From Rhodospirillales bacterium URHD0017 (lineage in GTDB: Bacteria > Pseudomonadota > Alphaproteobacteria > Reyranellales > Reyranellaceae), in contig FODP01000018.1 of NCBI GenBank assembly GCA_900110395.1, positions 1 to 62,244 on the forward strand: 62,244 bases of DNA, in the 5' to 3' direction. The notes beneath the pieces are model-generated. The model made no database searches and was not told the origin of the DNA. It worked only from the letters and a program-made list of their open reading frames with translations. A program made the position numbers and the translations under genes. Positions 15,431 through 28,073 of the stretch are shown here, one piece after another. The stretch's first letter is position 1; each line of letters begins with the position of its first letter.

Positions 15431-16855
15431 ATGCCCCCACGCCCCGGTGCCCGTCACGATCCGCTGGTCGCCCTGACGCGGGCCGATCCTCTGTCGCCCT
15501 TCTACGATCCGCAGCACGCCCAGCCGCTGTCGCCGGCGCCGCCGGGCGGCTGGGGCGAGATCGACCAGGCTCTGATGGATGCAGTGCGCGCCGCCGTCCC
15601 GGCCTTCCCTCTCGATCTCTTGCCGACCTTCTGGCGCGACTGGGTCGCCGACACCGCCAGTGCCACCGGCGCCCCCGCCGACTACGTTGCGCAGTAGCTG
15701 TTCGCGGCGGTCGCTGGCCTCTGCGGCGCGGGCGTCGTCGTGCGGCTGGGACCGCGCTGGGACGAGCCGCTGGTGCTGTGGCAGGCGCTGGTCGGCCCGC
15801 CCTCCAGCGGCAAGTCGCCGGCGATGGCGCCGATGCGCGCGCTTTTGGCCGCGCTCGATGGCGAACGCGACGACGAGGCGAAAGGCGTGCTCGTCGGCGA
15901 GGCGTCGCTCAGCGCCGTCGCCGACGCCATCGCGGCCAGCCCGCGTGGCGTCGTGCTGTGGCGCGACGATCCGCCGACGTGGCTGCACGGCGACGCCGTG
16001 CGCGGGCCGTGGCTGCCGGCCTGGTCGGCGCAAATGGTGTCGTTCGGGCAAGGCAAGGCCCAGCGTCGCATCGACCGCTTTGCCGTGAGCCTGCTGCTCG
16101 CCTGTCAGCCGCACCATCTGGCCGACCTTTTGGCGGAGGATCACGAGTTCGCATCGCGCTTGCTGTTCACCTGGCCCGATCCGCCCGCTCACTGCGCGCT
16201 CGCCGACTGCAGGCCGCCGCGCGACGACGAAGCGCTGGCCGCGCTGCGGCGGATCGCGGCCATGGCGCGCACGCCCGACGATCCGCTGGTGCTTGGCGCC
16301 GACGAGCGGGCGCTCGGCACCTTCGATGAATTCCTGTCGGCGCTGCGGGCCGAGATTGCACAGGCCGAGGATCTCGAGATGGCCTTGCTGGGCAAGGGAC
16401 GCGGCATCGTGGCCCGGCTGGCGGGCGTCCTCGAGTTGCTGGCGTGGGCGACGCTTGGCTCGGCTGTTCCGCCAGGGCCGCTCGGCCGCGCGCCGGCGGC
16501 GCACGCGGTGCGCCTGTGGTCAGACTACTTCCGTCCACACGCCCGCGCGCTGTTCGATCACAGCGTGCCCGGCGAGCGCGAGCGGCTGGCCCGCCGCGTC
16601 GCCCGCTGGCTGCGGAGCCGCGGTCTCAGCGAAGTGTCGCGCGAGCAGGTGCGCACCGAGGCCCTCAGCCGTCGCGTCGATGTCGCCGAGGCCCAGCAGG
16701 TCTTGTATCGCCTGCAGGACGCCGGGGTGCTGCAGCGCGTGCTCTACACCGCGCCATTGCGCGGCCGACCCCCCAACCGCTGGTGGGTCAATCCAAGGCT
16801 CCACACCACGCTCTCTGCCGGAAATGCCGGGAATGCCGGAAAGTCGCGAAAGTGA
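15431..16855 (+). pseudogene. DUF3987 P-loop protein gene interrupted by an in-frame amber codon
   Basis: Two pieces in one frame form a single DUF3987-like protein of about 474 codons. An 88-residue N-terminal piece starts at 15431 and ends at TAG 15695-15697. After that stop the frame reads on as LFAAVAGLCGAGVVVRLG and continues to TGA at 16855. The second part contains a Walker-A-like GPPSSGKSPAMAPM about 35 codons after the stop and an acidic, helical C-terminal half. DUF3987 proteins are helicase/primase-associated ATPases common in phages and mobile DNA. A GTG at 15740 could restart translation to give 371 residues. Recent inactivation, readthrough or a sequencing error are all possible; the rest of the frame is intact. 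Confidence 0.75.
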
Positions 16856-16866
16856 CAGCAGCGCTG

Positions 16867-17295
16867 TCAGCCCTCGACGCGACGCTTGAGGGCGGCATTG
16901 ACCTCGGCGAACGAGCGCGTGGTGTCGTCGAGCATGGCGCCGAAGGCCGGCACCAGCAGCCCGCTGAACGTCTCTTCGTGGCGCAGCCGGCAGCCTTTGG
17001 TCTGCGGTTCGATGATGAAGGCATGCTCGCCGTCGAAGATGCCGGGCAGCAGCACGCGGCCCAGCCAGCGCAGCTCGCGGCCTGGATCGGCGGCGCGCAC
17101 GGTCGGCTTGAAGGTCATCGGCTTGCGGTTGACCGGTTGGACCGTGACTTCGAGCCGTGCTCCGACTTTCGCCTCGCCGGTGATGCGGCGGATGAACGGA
17201 TTCCACTCGGGGTAGGCGGGGAAGTCGACCAGCACGCGCCAGATCGCGGCCGCCGGCGCATCGATGTCGATCGCGGTGGCGATGCGGCGCGTCAT
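16867..17295 (-). CDS. SRPBCC-family (polyketide cyclase/START-like) protein
   Basis: A 142-residue single-domain helix-grip protein with the N-terminal pattern IDAPAAAIWRVLVDFPAYPEWNPF, the RVLLPGIFDGEHAF strand region and a long C-terminal helix (DDTTRSFAEVNAALKRRVE). Such proteins bind lipids or other hydrophobic ligands in a central cavity, or act as cyclases or dehydratases; nothing here fixes a ligand. Expected to be cytoplasmic. It is transcribed toward the DUF3987 gene and is separated from the CoA-transferase genes upstream by a repeat-filled gap, so it may be transcribed alone. Confidence 0.87.
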   Translation of the reverse strand: MTRRIATAIDIDAPAAAIWRVLVDFPAYPEWNPFIRRITGEAKVGARLEVTVQPVNRKPMTFKPTVRAADPGRELRWLGRVLLPGIFDGEHAFIIEPQTKGCRLRHEETFSGLLVPAFGAMLDDTTRSFAEVNAALKRRVEG

Positions 17296-17298
17296 CTG

Positions 17299-17428
17299 CC
17301 TCCCCAGCGAAGCTGGGGAGGTGTCGCCGTCCTACGGCGACGGAGGGGTCGGAAGATGCAAGTCATGACTCTTGACCCTTCCGTCGGCGTAAGACGCCGA
17401 CACCTCCCCACGCTCTGCGTGGGGAGGG
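17299..17428. repeat. Inverted pair of dispersed palindromic repeats (family R1)
   Basis: Copy A (17299-17350) has two back-to-back hairpins: CTCCCCAGC/GCTGGGGAG, then GTCGCCGT/ACGGCGAC, ending GGAGGGGTC. Copy B (17374-17428) is the same unit in opposite orientation. Together they make a large interrupted inverted repeat that fills the gap between the SRPBCC and scoB genes. A third copy is at 18825-18876. Confidence 0.85.
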
Positions 17429-17436
17429 AAGACACC

Positions 17437-18099
17437 TCAGGCGACCTTTTCCACGCTGGGCGCCACCGAGAGCTTGGCCTTGGTCTTGGCCTTGACCTCG
17501 TCGACGCTCACACCGTCGGCCAGCTCGATCAGGGTCACGCCGCCGTCGCCCACCTTGTCGATGGCGAAGACGCCAAGCTCGGAGATCACCATGTCGACGA
17601 CGCGCTTGCCGGTCAGCGGCAGGGAGCATTCCTTCAGGAGCTTGGAGGCGCCGTCCTTGGAGACGTGCTCCATGGTGACGATGACCTTGCGCACGCCGGC
17701 CACCAGATCCATGGCGCCGCCCATGCCCTTCACCATCTTGCCCGGGATCATCCAGTTGGCGAGGTCGCCGTTCTCGGCCACTTCCATGGCGCCCAGGATG
17801 GAGAGATCGATGTGGCCGCCGCGGATCATGCCGAAGCTGTCGGCCGAGGAGAAATACGACGTGCCCTTGAGCTCGGTCACGGTCTGCTTGCCGGCATTGA
17901 TGATGTCGGGATCGACCTCGTTGTCGAGCGGGAAGGGGCCGACGCCCATCATGCCGTTCTCGCTCTGCAGCGTGATGTCGACATCCTCTGGCACGTAGTT
18001 GGAGACCAGGGTGGGGATGCCGATGCCGAGATTGACATAGAAGCCGTCCTTCAGTTCCTTGGCGGCGCGCGCCGCCATCTGTTCGCGGGTCCAGGCCAT
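17437..18099 (-). CDS. scoB: 3-oxoacid CoA-transferase, subunit B
   Basis: A 220-residue beta subunit of a succinyl-CoA:3-ketoacid (or acetate:acetoacetate) CoA-transferase. The catalytic glutamate is Glu47 in LQSENGMMG, preceded by the NLGIGIPTLV block. GGHIDLSILGAMEV and MGGAMDLVAGV are further family signatures. With subunit A it moves CoA between an acyl-CoA and a 3-oxoacid, allowing use of ketone bodies or PHB-derived acetoacetate. It lies nine bases after scoA on the same strand. The length is normal. Confidence 0.95.
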   Translation of the reverse strand: MAWTREQMAARAAKELKDGFYVNLGIGIPTLVSNYVPEDVDITLQSENGMMGVGPFPLDNEVDPDIINAGKQTVTELKGTSYFSSADSFGMIRGGHIDLSILGAMEVAENGDLANWMIPGKMVKGMGGAMDLVAGVRKVIVTMEHVSKDGASKLLKECSLPLTGKRVVDMVISELGVFAIDKVGDGGVTLIELADGVSVDEVKAKTKAKLSVAPSVEKVA

Positions 18100-18108
18100 C
18101 GTTGTCTC

Positions 18109-18810
18109 CTAAGCCTTGCGAATGGTGCGTTGCTCGATCTTCTTGTCGTACGGCGCACCGCAGAGGATGCGCTTCACGAAGATGCCGGGCGTATGGACAT
18201 GGTCGGGATCGATGGCGCCCACCGGCACCAGTTCCTCGACCTCGGCGACGCAGAGTTTCGCCGCCGTCGCCATCATCGGATTGAAGTTCCGCGCGGCCTT
18301 GCGGTAGACGAGGTTGCCCGCCGCATCGCCCTTCCACGCCTTGATGAGCGCGAGGTCGCCGAACAGGCCGCGCTCCATGACGTATTCATGACCGTCGAAC
18401 ACCTTGGTCTCCTTGCCCTTGGCGACCTCGGTGCCGACGCCGGTCTTGGTGTAGAAGGCGGGAATGCCCGCGCCGCCGGCGCGGCAGCGCTCGGCCAGCG
18501 TGCCCTGCGGGTTGAACTCGATCTCGAGCTTTCCTTCCAGGTACAGCTTGGCGAAGGTCTTGTTCTCGCCGACGTAGCTGGAAATCATCTTCTTGACCTG
18601 CCCGGTCTCGAGCAGCAGGCCGAGCCCGTGGCCATCGATGCCGGCGTTGTTGCTGACGCAGGTCAGATTCTTGACGCCCGCATCGCGCACGGCGTGAATG
18701 AGCTTGTCGGGAATGCCGACGAGCCCGAAGCCGCCGCACATCACCATCATGCCGTCGTGCAGCACGCCCTCGAGCGCCGACTTGGCATCCTTGTAGACCT
18801 TGTTCGCCAT
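18109..18810 (-). CDS. scoA: 3-oxoacid CoA-transferase, subunit A
   Basis: A 233-residue alpha subunit. Family blocks are seen in order: GMMVMCGGFGLVGIP, LTCVSNNAGIDGHGLGLLLE, MISSYVGENKTF, LEIEFNPQGTLAERCRAGGAGIPAFYT and NFNPMMATAAK. The ATG at 18810 follows AAAGGAT at a workable distance; a GTG one codon upstream is an alternative. It forms the enzyme with subunit B downstream. The gap to the ABC ATPase gene upstream contains an R1 repeat, so the CoA-transferase pair may be separate from the importer operon. Confidence 0.95.
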   Translation of the reverse strand: MANKVYKDAKSALEGVLHDGMMVMCGGFGLVGIPDKLIHAVRDAGVKNLTCVSNNAGIDGHGLGLLLETGQVKKMISSYVGENKTFAKLYLEGKLEIEFNPQGTLAERCRAGGAGIPAFYTKTGVGTEVAKGKETKVFDGHEYVMERGLFGDLALIKAWKGDAAGNLVYRKAARNFNPMMATAAKLCVAEVEELVPVGAIDPDHVHTPGIFVKRILCGAPYDKKIEQRTIRKA

Positions 18811-18824
18811 CACCCCATCCTTTG

Positions 18825-18876
18825 CCTCGCCAGCGACGCCGGGGAGGTGTCGCCGTCATACGGCGACGGAGGGGTC
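18825..18876. repeat. Dispersed palindromic repeat, family R1 (third copy)
   Basis: Matches copy A at 17299-17350 apart from a few changes: GGGGAGGTGTCGCCGT, a four-base loop, ACGGCGACGGAGGGGTC. It lies between the ABC ATPase stop and the scoA start. Confidence 0.8.
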
Positions 18877-18891
18877 AGGGGCAACAGGTCC

Positions 18892-19671
18892 TTACGCCGC
18901 CTTCTTGCTGTGATGGCTGTGCAGCTTGGCCCCCAGCACCCGCCGCACCGCGTTGAACTCCGGGCTGGCGACGTCGCGCGGCCGCGGCAGGTCGAGCCGG
19001 TTGTCGCTTTCGATCCGTCCCGGCCCGGGTGTCATCACCACGACCCGGTCGGCCAGGAAGATCGCCTCCTCGATGGAGTGCGTCACGAACACGACGGTGA
19101 GCCTGGTGCGCTGCCAGATGTCCAGAAGCTCGTCCTGCAGGCGCTCGCGGGTCATGGCGTCGAGCGCGCCGAACGGCTCGTCCATCAGCACCAGCTCGGC
19201 GTCGTTGGCGAGCACGCGGGCGATCGCCACGCGCTGCTTCATGCCGCCCGACAGCTGGTGGGGATAGGCGGTGGCGAAGGCCTGCAGGCCGACCAGCTCG
19301 ATGAACTTGTCGGCCGTCGCCTTGACCTCCGCCTTGCCAAGCCCGCGCGAGGCCGGGCCGAAGCCGATGTTGTCGCGCACGCTGAGCCACGGGAACAGCG
19401 CGTAGTCCTGGAACACCATGCCGCGCGCGGGATCGGGCCCCTCGATCGGCTTGCCCCACATCAGCGCCTGGCCGGCCGACGGCTGCTCGAAGCCCGCCAT
19501 GATGCGAAGCAGCGTGGACTTGCCGCAGCCCGAGGCGCCGATCAGGCAGACGAACTCGCCCTTGGCGATCGAGAGCGTGGCGTCGGAGAGCGCATGGATC
19601 GTCTGCTCCTGCAGCTGGAACTGCTTGGAGACGCGGCCGATCTCGACGATAGGGATGGTGGCTTCAGCCAT
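18892..19671 (-). CDS. NitT/TauT-type ABC transporter ATPase
   Basis: A 259-residue ATP-binding protein of the SsuB/TauB/NrtD class. Walker A GASGCGKS is at residues 45-52, the LSGGMKQR signature near 145, and Walker B ELVLMDEPFGALD follows. The class motif ALFPWLSVRDNI stands where other importers have a shorter Q-loop. Partners are the permease (overlapping upstream by eight bases) and the binding protein at 20582-21538. Importers of this type carry sulfonates, nitrate, aromatic acids or pyrimidine precursors; no specificity can be read here. Confidence 0.94.
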   Translation of the reverse strand: MAEATIPIVEIGRVSKQFQLQEQTIHALSDATLSIAKGEFVCLIGASGCGKSTLLRIMAGFEQPSAGQALMWGKPIEGPDPARGMVFQDYALFPWLSVRDNIGFGPASRGLGKAEVKATADKFIELVGLQAFATAYPHQLSGGMKQRVAIARVLANDAELVLMDEPFGALDAMTRERLQDELLDIWQRTRLTVVFVTHSIEEAIFLADRVVVMTPGPGRIESDNRLDLPRPRDVASPEFNAVRRVLGAKLHSHHSKKAA

Positions 19672-20491
19672 GATGGCTAGGGCTCCAGCGCAGCAGGCGG
19701 TTGCCGATCATCACGACCACGCGGTCGGAGAGGTAGCCCGCGAGCCCGATCACGATCATGCCGCAGATCACCAGGTCAGTGCGCGACAGCGTGCGGGCAT
19801 CCATGATCACTGCCCCCAGGCCCTGCGGCACGCCGGTCATCTCGCCGACCACGATGACGAACCAGGCGAGCCCGAGGCCGAGGCGCAGGCCGGTGAAGAT
19901 CGACGGCATCGCGGCGGGCAGCACGACTTTGTAGAACTGCGCATTGCCGCGGCAGCCCAGCATCGAGGCCGCCTCGAACAGCTTTGGATCAACCGACCGC
20001 ACGCCGAAGATGGTGTTGAGCAGGATGGGATAGAAGGCGCCGAGGCAGACCAGCGCGAACGCCGACTTGGCGCCCAGCCCGAACAGGATCATCGACAGCG
20101 GCAGCCAGGCAGTAACCGGGATCGGCCGCATCACCTGCAGGAAGGGGTCGAGCAGCATGCGCGCCGTCGGCAGGCGGCCCACCATCATGCCGATCGGCAG
20201 CGCGAACAGGGCGGCGAGCGCAAAGCCGCCATAGACGCGGCTCATCGAGGCCAGCAGATGGCTGGTGAGTGTCGCCGAATAGGCGTCGTCGTAGATACCG
20301 CCCACGGCGAAGTCGACCATGTACTCGGCGACCTCGCCGGGTGTGGGGATCAACCGCGTCCATTGCCGCGTCGTGGCGACCTGCCAGAACGCCAGCAGCA
20401 GCAGGGGCACGATCAGCGCCAGCACGACCGGCTTGGCGCGCCGCCACAGGGCGTTCGGGCGAATGGCGGTCAAGTCCTGCCCTTCTGTCAT
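19664..20491 (-). CDS. NitT/TauT-type ABC transporter permease
   Basis: About 275 residues with six membrane helices. The first is VVLALIVPLLLLAFWQVA, and the coupling loop carries EAASMLGCRGNAQFYKVVLPAAMPSIFTG, a standard EAA motif. It forms the pore of the importer. The start is uncertain: an upstream ATG at 20521 adds ten residues (MAMRSFASLR), but these are encoded by one arm of a palindromic intergenic repeat, so I prefer the ATG at 20491 or an even later start. The end overlaps the ATPase start by eight bases. Confidence 0.9.
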   Translation of the reverse strand: MTEGQDLTAIRPNALWRRAKPVVLALIVPLLLLAFWQVATTRQWTRLIPTPGEVAEYMVDFAVGGIYDDAYSATLTSHLLASMSRVYGGFALAALFALPIGMMVGRLPTARMLLDPFLQVMRPIPVTAWLPLSMILFGLGAKSAFALVCLGAFYPILLNTIFGVRSVDPKLFEAASMLGCRGNAQFYKVVLPAAMPSIFTGLRLGLGLAWFVIVVGEMTGVPQGLGAVIMDARTLSRTDLVICGMIVIGLAGYLSDRVVVMIGNRLLRWSPSHHG

Positions 20492-20580
20492 CCTGAGCGA
20501 AGCGAAGGATCTCATCGCCATTGCGACTGCCCTGCGTCTTCAACTTCCATGAGGTCCTTCGCTGCGCTCAGGACGACAGG
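20484..20580. repeat. Palindromic intergenic repeat (family R5)
   Basis: Two imperfect inverted arms, 20484-20513 (CTGTCATCCTGAGCGAAGCG...) and 20551-20580 (...CGCTGCGCTCAGGACGACAG), flank about 37 bases. This type of repeat is widespread in bacterial genomes. It fills the gap between the binding-protein and permease genes and reads into the permease N-terminus. Confidence 0.85.
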
Positions 20581-20581
20581 G

Positions 20582-21538
20582 TTAGCTGCCCGCGATCTCG
20601 TCCGAGAACTTCGGATTGAGGAAGGTCTCGAACTTGGGGAGCGCGCGGATCTGCTTCAGCTCGAGCATGTGCTGGGCGTAGGTCTTGGCCTGGCCCTGCA
20701 CCGTGCCGTCGAGCTTCCAGACGTATTCGACGTTGTTGGCGCCCAGCGCCTGCTCGACCGCGGCACGGTTGGCGCCGAGCTTCTGCACCGTGGCGTCGGT
20801 GACGACGGGCTTGTTGGCCATCATGTACTCGGCCGCCTGGCGCTGGATCTTGAGCATGGTGCGCACCAGGTCCGGGTTCTTGGCGACGGTCTCCTCGTGC
20901 GTGCCGAAGATCATGTTCAGGCCGCCCATGGCCGTGCCGTAGGGATATTCGACAAGCTGGCCGACGCCCGAGGTGATCGACAATGCCGGTGCGGGCTCGG
21001 CGCCGACATAGGCATCGATGTCGCCACGCGCCAGCATGGCCGGCATCTCGCCGAACGGCACGCGCACGGGCGTGACGTCCTTGATCGACAGGCCCTCCAT
21101 GCGCAGGCGCTCCATGATGAAGACCTCCTGCGTCGAGCCCGGCCAGATGCCGATCTTCTTGCCCTTGAGGTCCTTGATGGTCTTCACGTCGGAGCCCGCC
21201 TTGGCGATCACGCCCATGCCCTTGTTGGACATGGCGCCGACCACCACGACCGGCTCGCCGACGGCGCCGCCCAGGATGGCGGCGGCGATGCCGAAGGTGC
21301 CGAAATCGACCGACTTGGTGACCACGGCGTTCTTGCCGTCGGTCGGGCTGTCGAAGACGATGACCTCGATCTTGAGGTCGGCCGGGGCGAACTTCTCGTA
21401 GAAGTAGGGCGGCATGGAGTGGACCAGCCGCAAAGCGCCCATCTTCACCGTCTTGGGCTGGGCCCGCAGCACGGCGGGCGCGGCGAGCGTGGTTGCGGCA
21501 AAACCCGCTCCGGCGAGCAGACGACGGCGATTGATCAT
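20582..21538 (-). CDS. NitT/TauT-type ABC transporter substrate-binding protein
   Basis: A 318-residue periplasmic protein with a leader containing twin arginines (NRRRLLAGAGFAATTLAAPA, cleavage near LRAQ). The mature part has KSVDFGTFGIAAAILGGAVGEPVVVVGAMSN, the IKDLKGKKIGIWPGSTQEVF block and the ARGDIDAYVGAEPAP block of the SsuA/NMT1-like family. A strong GGGGAGG precedes the ATG at 21538, fixing the start. It is the first gene of the importer operon, followed by a repeat and then the permease. Confidence 0.93.
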   Translation of the reverse strand: MINRRRLLAGAGFAATTLAAPAVLRAQPKTVKMGALRLVHSMPPYFYEKFAPADLKIEVIVFDSPTDGKNAVVTKSVDFGTFGIAAAILGGAVGEPVVVVGAMSNKGMGVIAKAGSDVKTIKDLKGKKIGIWPGSTQEVFIMERLRMEGLSIKDVTPVRVPFGEMPAMLARGDIDAYVGAEPAPALSITSGVGQLVEYPYGTAMGGLNMIFGTHEETVAKNPDLVRTMLKIQRQAAEYMMANKPVVTDATVQKLGANRAAVEQALGANNVEYVWKLDGTVQGQAKTYAQHMLELKQIRALPKFETFLNPKFSDEIAGS

Positions 21539-21588
21539 GTGGGCCTCCCCTTGGCTAAGGAGGAAGGCAACTGTCGTGCCAACTCCTG

Positions 21589-22401
21589 TCAGGCGAGCAG
21601 CAAAAGCTGCCGGGTCAGGACTCCGTCGGCATCGCGCAGCTCGTGCGTGATGGTGAAATGATCGGCGCCTGCCACTGGAATGAGCGGTCCAGGCAGGTGC
21701 TGGGCGGATCGCTTCTCGTGCAGGGCGCGGCTGTCGGCGACCAGCGGCGGCAGCTCGGCCGTGCCGTAGGTAATGGCGAGCGGCTTCTTGATCATCGGCA
21801 GGCGGAGCGGCGAGAGGGTCGCGAGCTCGCTGTCGGTGAACTGCATCTTGTCGTTGAGGTAGGTGTCGCGGATCGGGCCCAGCTCGAACACGCCCGACAC
21901 CGCGAGGCCGGCACTGACCCGTTTGTGGCCGAGACACTGCGCCGTGAGATGCCCGCCCGCGGACCAGCCCGACAGCACGACCTTGCCGGTGATGCCGTGC
22001 GCCGATCCGTTGGCCGCGAGCCAGTCGAGCGCGGCGTTGATCTCGGCCACGATCTCGGTGAGCGACGCATCCGGCGCCAATGTGTAGCCGGGCAGGGCGG
22101 CGGCCCAGCCGTGGGCGTGGACACCGGCGATCAGGCTCGCGAACTGGTCGCGGCTGTTCCTCTGCCAGTAGCCGCCATGGATGAAGACCAGGCAGGGCGC
22201 GTTGGCGTCCTTGGCGGGAAAGAGGTCCCAGACGTTGCGCTCCTTGGGCCCGTAGCGCAGGTCGAGATGTTTTGGATGCATCCGGCGGAAGGCCTCGGAC
22301 GCCGCGATGCGCGCCGCGTTCAGCTCGGCGCTGTTCTTCACGGCATCGGAATTATTGTAGGCCGCGTCACGCTCGGCCTTGGTCATCATTCCCCAGTTCA
22401 T
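21589..22401 (-). CDS. Alpha/beta hydrolase, arylformamidase (KynB)-like
   Basis: A 270-residue serine hydrolase. HGGYW is at residues 75-79, the oxyanion-hole motif typical of kynurenine formamidases and related carboxylesterases. The nucleophile Ser147 is in GWSAGG, and a late His sits in GADHF. The N-terminal AERDAAYNNSDAV segment matches the formamidase-like subfamily. No tryptophan-degradation genes are nearby, so the substrate is open. Its ATG overlaps the EamA transporter stop (ATGA), suggesting that the transporter and hydrolase are made together. Confidence 0.9.
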   Translation of the reverse strand: MNWGMMTKAERDAAYNNSDAVKNSAELNAARIAASEAFRRMHPKHLDLRYGPKERNVWDLFPAKDANAPCLVFIHGGYWQRNSRDQFASLIAGVHAHGWAAALPGYTLAPDASLTEIVAEINAALDWLAANGSAHGITGKVVLSGWSAGGHLTAQCLGHKRVSAGLAVSGVFELGPIRDTYLNDKMQFTDSELATLSPLRLPMIKKPLAITYGTAELPPLVADSRALHEKRSAQHLPGPLIPVAGADHFTITHELRDADGVLTRQLLLLA

Positions 22402-23300
22402 CTTGCCCTCTCCACAATCACGATAGCGATACCTGCGATCACCAGCATCGTGCCCAGCACCAGCGGCCAAGTCACGGGCTCGCCGACCAGGACGACCGAC
22501 GAGGCGATGGCGAGCAATGGCGTGCCCAGCATGCCGAGCGACGCCGTGACCGGCGGCAGCGCCCGGGCGACCGAGACCGCGGCCCAGGTCCCCGCAGGCC
22601 CCGCGATCACGCCGAGATACGCCAGCGCGATCCAGAGCTCGGCCTGGCTGAAATCGAGACGCCCGGCGGGCTCCAGGGTGAGCGCCAGGAGCCACAGCAG
22701 GATGGTCGCCACCGACATCTGCCAGGGCAGCACTTCCAACGGCGAGAGGCGCCAGCGATGACGCCGCGCATGCACGACCGCCATGGCCCAGCTGAGGCCT
22801 GCCAGCAGCAGCCAGGCATGGCCTTCGACGATGCGACGGTCGCTCCAGTCGAAGCGCCAGGGATCGACCAGCACGACGATGCCCAGCAGGCCGAGCAAGG
22901 CGCCGGCAATGCCGCGCCGGCCGACCCGTTCGCCGACCAGCAGCGACAGCGGCACCATCCACAGCATGGTCGTGTAGGCCAGCACGCCCGAGCGCCCGGG
23001 TGGCACGCTCTGCACACCGAGATTGGACAGCGCGAAGAAGAAGCTGAGCTGGAAGGCGCCGACCGACAGCACGATCGGCCAGTCGGCGCGTGTCGGCCAA
23101 TGCAGCCGCCGCAGCGCCGCCAGCAGGACGAAGGCGCTCGCCGCCGACAGGCTGGCGCGCCCGGCGGCCAGCCAGACCGGCGTGGCGGCGGAGAGCCCGA
23201 TCTTGATGACCGGCCAGGTCAGGCCGAACAGCACGACCGCGAGCCCGAGCTGGAAGTAGGCGATCTTCGCTGGGGGCGCGCCACTCCAGTGGCGCGTCAT
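22398..23300 (-). CDS. EamA-family (DMT) transporter
   Basis: A 300-residue integral membrane protein with about ten helices in two EamA repeats. The first repeat starts AYFQLGLAVVLFGLTWPVIKIGLS, and the second includes AYLGVIAGPAGTWAAVSVARALPP with a C-terminal LGTMLVIAGIAIVI helix. The family exports amino acids, amines or other metabolites; the substrate is unknown. The ATG at 23300 lies inside the loop of a 28-bp-arm palindrome, and residues 2-12 (TRHWSGAPPAK) are encoded by one arm, so the native start may have been displaced by repeat insertion. The stop overlaps the downstream hydrolase. Confidence 0.9.
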   Translation of the reverse strand: MTRHWSGAPPAKIAYFQLGLAVVLFGLTWPVIKIGLSAATPVWLAAGRASLSAASAFVLLAALRRLHWPTRADWPIVLSVGAFQLSFFFALSNLGVQSVPPGRSGVLAYTTMLWMVPLSLLVGERVGRRGIAGALLGLLGIVVLVDPWRFDWSDRRIVEGHAWLLLAGLSWAMAVVHARRHRWRLSPLEVLPWQMSVATILLWLLALTLEPAGRLDFSQAELWIALAYLGVIAGPAGTWAAVSVARALPPVTASLGMLGTPLLAIASSVVLVGEPVTWPLVLGTMLVIAGIAIVIVERAR

Positions 23301-23331
23301 GATCGCGCCACTGGAGTGGCGCGCCCCCAGC
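23269..23331. repeat. Perfect 28-bp-arm palindrome (family R2)
   Basis: Left arm 23269-23296 (GCTGGGGGCGCGCCACTCCA...) and right arm 23304-23331 are exact reverse complements around the 7-base loop TCATGAT. It sits between the gltB stop and the EamA coding region and could end gltB transcription. A partial relative is at 37049-37140. Confidence 0.92.
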
Positions 23332-23333
23332 GA

Positions 23334-27869
<4,536 letters not shown>

Positions 27870-27877
27870 GGCGATCC

Positions 27878-28060
27878 TCAGTCTGAAAAGAGCTTCCCGG
27901 CCTCGGCCCAGTTCTCTTTCTTGATGTCGGTGATGATGATCTGGACCGCGTCCGGCGTGCAGCCGAGCGCGCGGCAGGTACCCTCGGTGAGCTCCTTGGC
28001 GAGTTTTCGGCGCTGCTCGGTGGTGCGGCCCTCGAACATCTGGACGTTGATCATCGGCAT
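27878..28060 (-). CDS. 4-oxalocrotonate tautomerase-family protein
   Basis: A 60-residue small tautomerase beginning Met-Pro, so the catalytic N-terminal proline would be exposed after methionine removal. The pattern PMINVQMFEGRTTEQRRKLAKELTE is typical of the family, as is the later IIITDIKKENWAEAG segment. An AAGGGAGAA site precedes the ATG at 28060. It lies eight bases upstream of gltB and 13 bases downstream of the GST gene, inside the gltD-gltB unit. Members isomerise keto-enol substrates in aromatic degradation or are of unknown role. Confidence 0.9.
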   Translation of the reverse strand: MPMINVQMFEGRTTEQRRKLAKELTEGTCRALGCTPDAVQIIITDIKKENWAEAGKLFSD

Positions 28061-28073
28061 GGCGTTCTCCCTT

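Noticed and set aside
17299..18876. CRISPR array from repeated hairpins
   Set aside because: There are only three copies, in both orientations, with no regular spacers and no cas genes.
16444..19680. Plus-strand open frame of about 1078 codons across the DUF3987, SRPBCC, CoA-transferase and ABC ATPase genes
   Set aside because: It overlaps five well-supported genes and reads as biased antisense translation.
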